From assembly GCF_024679245.1 (NCBI RefSeq), contig NC_090173.1:12380013-12444012 (forward strand): a stretch of 64,000 nt of DNA, in the 5' to 3' direction. Shown here piece by piece: positions 61,909 through 64,000 of this stretch (the first letter of the stretch is position 1; the number at the start of each line of letters is the position of its first letter). The DNA comes from Pseudorasbora parva. Its lineage: Eukaryota; Chordata; Actinopteri; Cypriniformes; Gobionidae. The translations under genes were made by a program, and so were the position numbers. The notes below the pieces were generated by a model. It saw nothing but the letters and a program-made list of their open reading frames with translations, ran no database searches and was not told the origin of the DNA.

Positions 61909-64000
61909 CTGGAAAAGAGAGTCAGATTCAAACAACGATCGCGGACACAATCATGCAACCTCTTCACAAACTTCAATTTACACAATAAATGACATAAGAA
62001 AGTCTACATGGACCCTATTAGAGTTCTGTACTACTCTGTTTTCCTCAACCAGTTCTCGTGTCTGTTTTCTACAAAGCTTGAAACTCAAATCTGTAAATTT
62101 GTGCATTTCAGCGGATAAACCTAAACCGAAGCTTCACTGACTTGGACGACGCTCTCAGCCCTCTCAGGCAATCAATTCCTCACTGAAACCCAAATGAATC
62201 CCCCACAAAAATCTCCAATCAATTCCACTCAGAAGTTCTCCGAGTTATTCAGCTCTTCAATTGGAAAAGGCCCCAGGCGTGACACACGGAGCAGTTCATC
62301 CAGAGACCCGGCGCTCCAGAAATCCAGCAGCCCACAAGGAACCCAATCAATGCTCATCTAAAGGGAGAATCCCAGAACTTTAAGAGAGACCCGCTTTAAA
62401 ATGAGTCCTCCATCAGGAAGCGCATTATCCTCTGGGAAAGCTGACCACTTTCATTTCAGAAGAGTTTCTCTTTCCGCCTGCGACAGTGTTTTTTAGCTCT
62501 CAAATCAAATGAGGGTTTATCTTCTTGCCTGTTTTGTTAGTTTGCACATGCCCAATATAACCGCTTCACTTAAGGCAAAAAATTAACTTTTGATATGAGC
62601 TGCTGATTAACTCTTGCAGTATTTATGTAAAATAATTTGTGACAAGTTAAAATACATTCATTACATTGAAACAATATACCGTATTTCCTCAAATAAAAGC
62701 CTGTAGTCAAATAAACGCCGGGACTCTGATAGTGGCCGGGGGCGTGGTCAGCACGAACAAATAAAGGCCGGTCTCAAATAAAGGCCGGGGGAAAATGAGT
62801 GGATAATCCCCTAAATGCCGTTAATTTAATGCGAAACCATCCTGATGCCACACGCCCCGATGAGAGTCATGCCAGTGCTACACACACTAATCCTGGTCTC
62901 GTCGATAGTTAACCTTAAACACTTTACAGGGATTAATTTGTAAATGAAATTGAGAATATAACGGATGCATGTGCCATTTTAAATAGGCTACTGTAGACTA
63001 TGAGAGATGCGGCGTCTGTGAAAATGCCGTGTCAGGCAGGCTACAGATATCGATCTTCACAATGCGTGCGCCTCAATCTGTTCCGTCAGTAGTCAGGGCA
63101 CTGATCAGGGAGTCAGCCCATTGACTTACCGGTATGTCCTGATCAGTGCCCGACTACTGAACTAGGGAGCTGATTAAGACACACCTAACATTAGCCTCTC
63201 TACTCTTATGTCGTAAGGGGGTCGCACCCAAGCCTCGAAGCTCAGCTCCACGCAGCCCTGTCTTAAGCCTTATTTATACTTTCGCCTGTCTCCGCTGCGC
63301 AAGCCTCCGCTGACTGCGCGCCGTGTGCTCCTCCCCAAACGGACGAGGCGTTTATAGCCTACTTGATGCGCTCGCCGTTGTGCTATTCTTTGAAACGGCG
63401 ATTCGGAGTAATTGTTCTATAAACCAACGCGTCGAGAAGAAGTGGGCTAACTTGCACAGGTGATGATATTTATTTTAGTACATTTCACCACAAACCACAC
63501 CACAAAAGAATCGTGTAAAACTCAGTAAACCTTGGCTTGATATTATTACTTGTGACATGAGAACAAAATATGCACCAAATTAACGATCTCTTAAATATTT
63601 CCCAATTTCACAAAACTTTAATGTCGTGATGTATTTATTTATTTATTTGCTTAAACCTGGCTCTTTATTTAAAATGTCTTATTTCTGCTTTTGTAGGCTC
63701 ATTCAGTAAATATAAGCACCTCATTTGTGTGTGTAAACTGGGGGCCGGTGTGATGAGACGTCATGCTCGGCTAGATTCGCCGAGAGCTCGTTCATCTTCG
63801 GATGCGGAGCTGCGCGCGGAATTACAAAAAATGCGTATTTTTTTTGTCTGGTGATATTTTTACAAATGTTGCTTAAAAAAAAAATCAATGCTATTTGTCC
63901 ACTGGAACGATCACTTTAAATGGAAAATGGTTTACATAAAGCGATTATATTTCAAACAGATGGAATTAGAAATACAGGCCTGCCCCTAATAAAAGCCTGC
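61909..64000 (-). other. elac2: elac2 intron (partial) with repeats
   Basis: No further elac2 exon was recognised up to the window edge. 62680-64000 looks like one or more old DNA-transposon remnants: recurring AAATAAA-GGCCGG words at 62688-62790, a CpG-rich part at 63180-63440, and AATAAAAGCCTG both near 62691 and at the window end. A perfect-looking hairpin is at 63086-63160. Confidence 0.55.
63086..63160. repeat. Inverted repeat, 23-24-bp arms, 28-base loop
   Basis: Arms 63086-63109 (TCAGTAGTC-A-GGGCACTG...) and 63138-63160 (the complement lacking that single A) form a strong hairpin in an elac2 intron, probably part of a transposon remnant. Confidence 0.75.

Overview
The window looks like nuclear DNA of a ray-finned fish, most probably a cyprinid. 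It is AT-rich, split-gene vertebrate sequence crowded with teleost-type transposon relics (four Tc1-like families, hAT and TTAA-flanked MITEs, L2/CR1-like LINE fragments, a tRNA-derived SINE) and very long simple-sequence arrays. There are no operons, bacterial genes, CRISPR arrays or viral genes.

Only one host gene can be supported: the 3' end of elac2 (long-form tRNase Z) on the minus strand at the right edge. It consists of a penultimate coding exon (61764-61908), a 1,749-bp intron and the terminal coding exon (59799-60014, stop TGA). The rest of the gene lies beyond position 64000. The intron is mostly a purine-rich minisatellite interrupted by a TTAA-flanked MITE. The ~59 kb to the left contain no coding exon I can defend.

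Layout. 1-2.2 kb: LINE fragments and a foldback MITE. 2.67-3.63 kb: truncated Tc1 element carrying a nested AT-rich insertion. 5.3-7.3 kb: 69-bp minisatellite split by a 1,091-bp hAT element with a perfect 8-bp target-site duplication. 7.8-8.1 kb: (TA)n. 10.2-11.6 kb: GGAT array. 12.7-13.9 kb: Tc1 copy A1. 14.0-14.6 and 18.0-19.4 kb: TTAA-bounded MITEs. 15.5-16.4 kb: diverged ~350-390-bp tandem repeats. 21-22.6 kb: MITE, interspersed repeat and Tc1 copy B1. 23.3-24.4 kb: ~192-bp satellite. 25.2-26.3 kb: CTCA and CA arrays. 27.8-28.4 kb: third Tc1 family. 33.5-35.3 kb: element with 23-bp perfect terminal inverted repeats. 35.4-36.5 kb: L2-type LINE. 37.6-38.7 kb: Tc1 copy A2. 40.6-41.0 kb: SINE inside a foldback element. 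42.5-43.6 kb: Tc1 copy B2. 46.8-47.5 kb: hAT-like. 48.2-50.1 kb: GATA array. 54.1-55.4 kb: second hAT with a perfect 8-bp duplication. 59.2-64 kb: elac2.

I found no convincing new biological system. The strongest observations are nested insertions whose empty sites can be reconstructed exactly, a SINE sharing a 16-bp tail motif with an L2-type LINE in the same window, several MITE families sharing TTAAAGG ends, and a tandem array in elac2's last intron that places a 3'-splice-site-like motif in every unit. Family names rest on recall of teleost repeats, not on a search; boundaries marked approximate are by eye.
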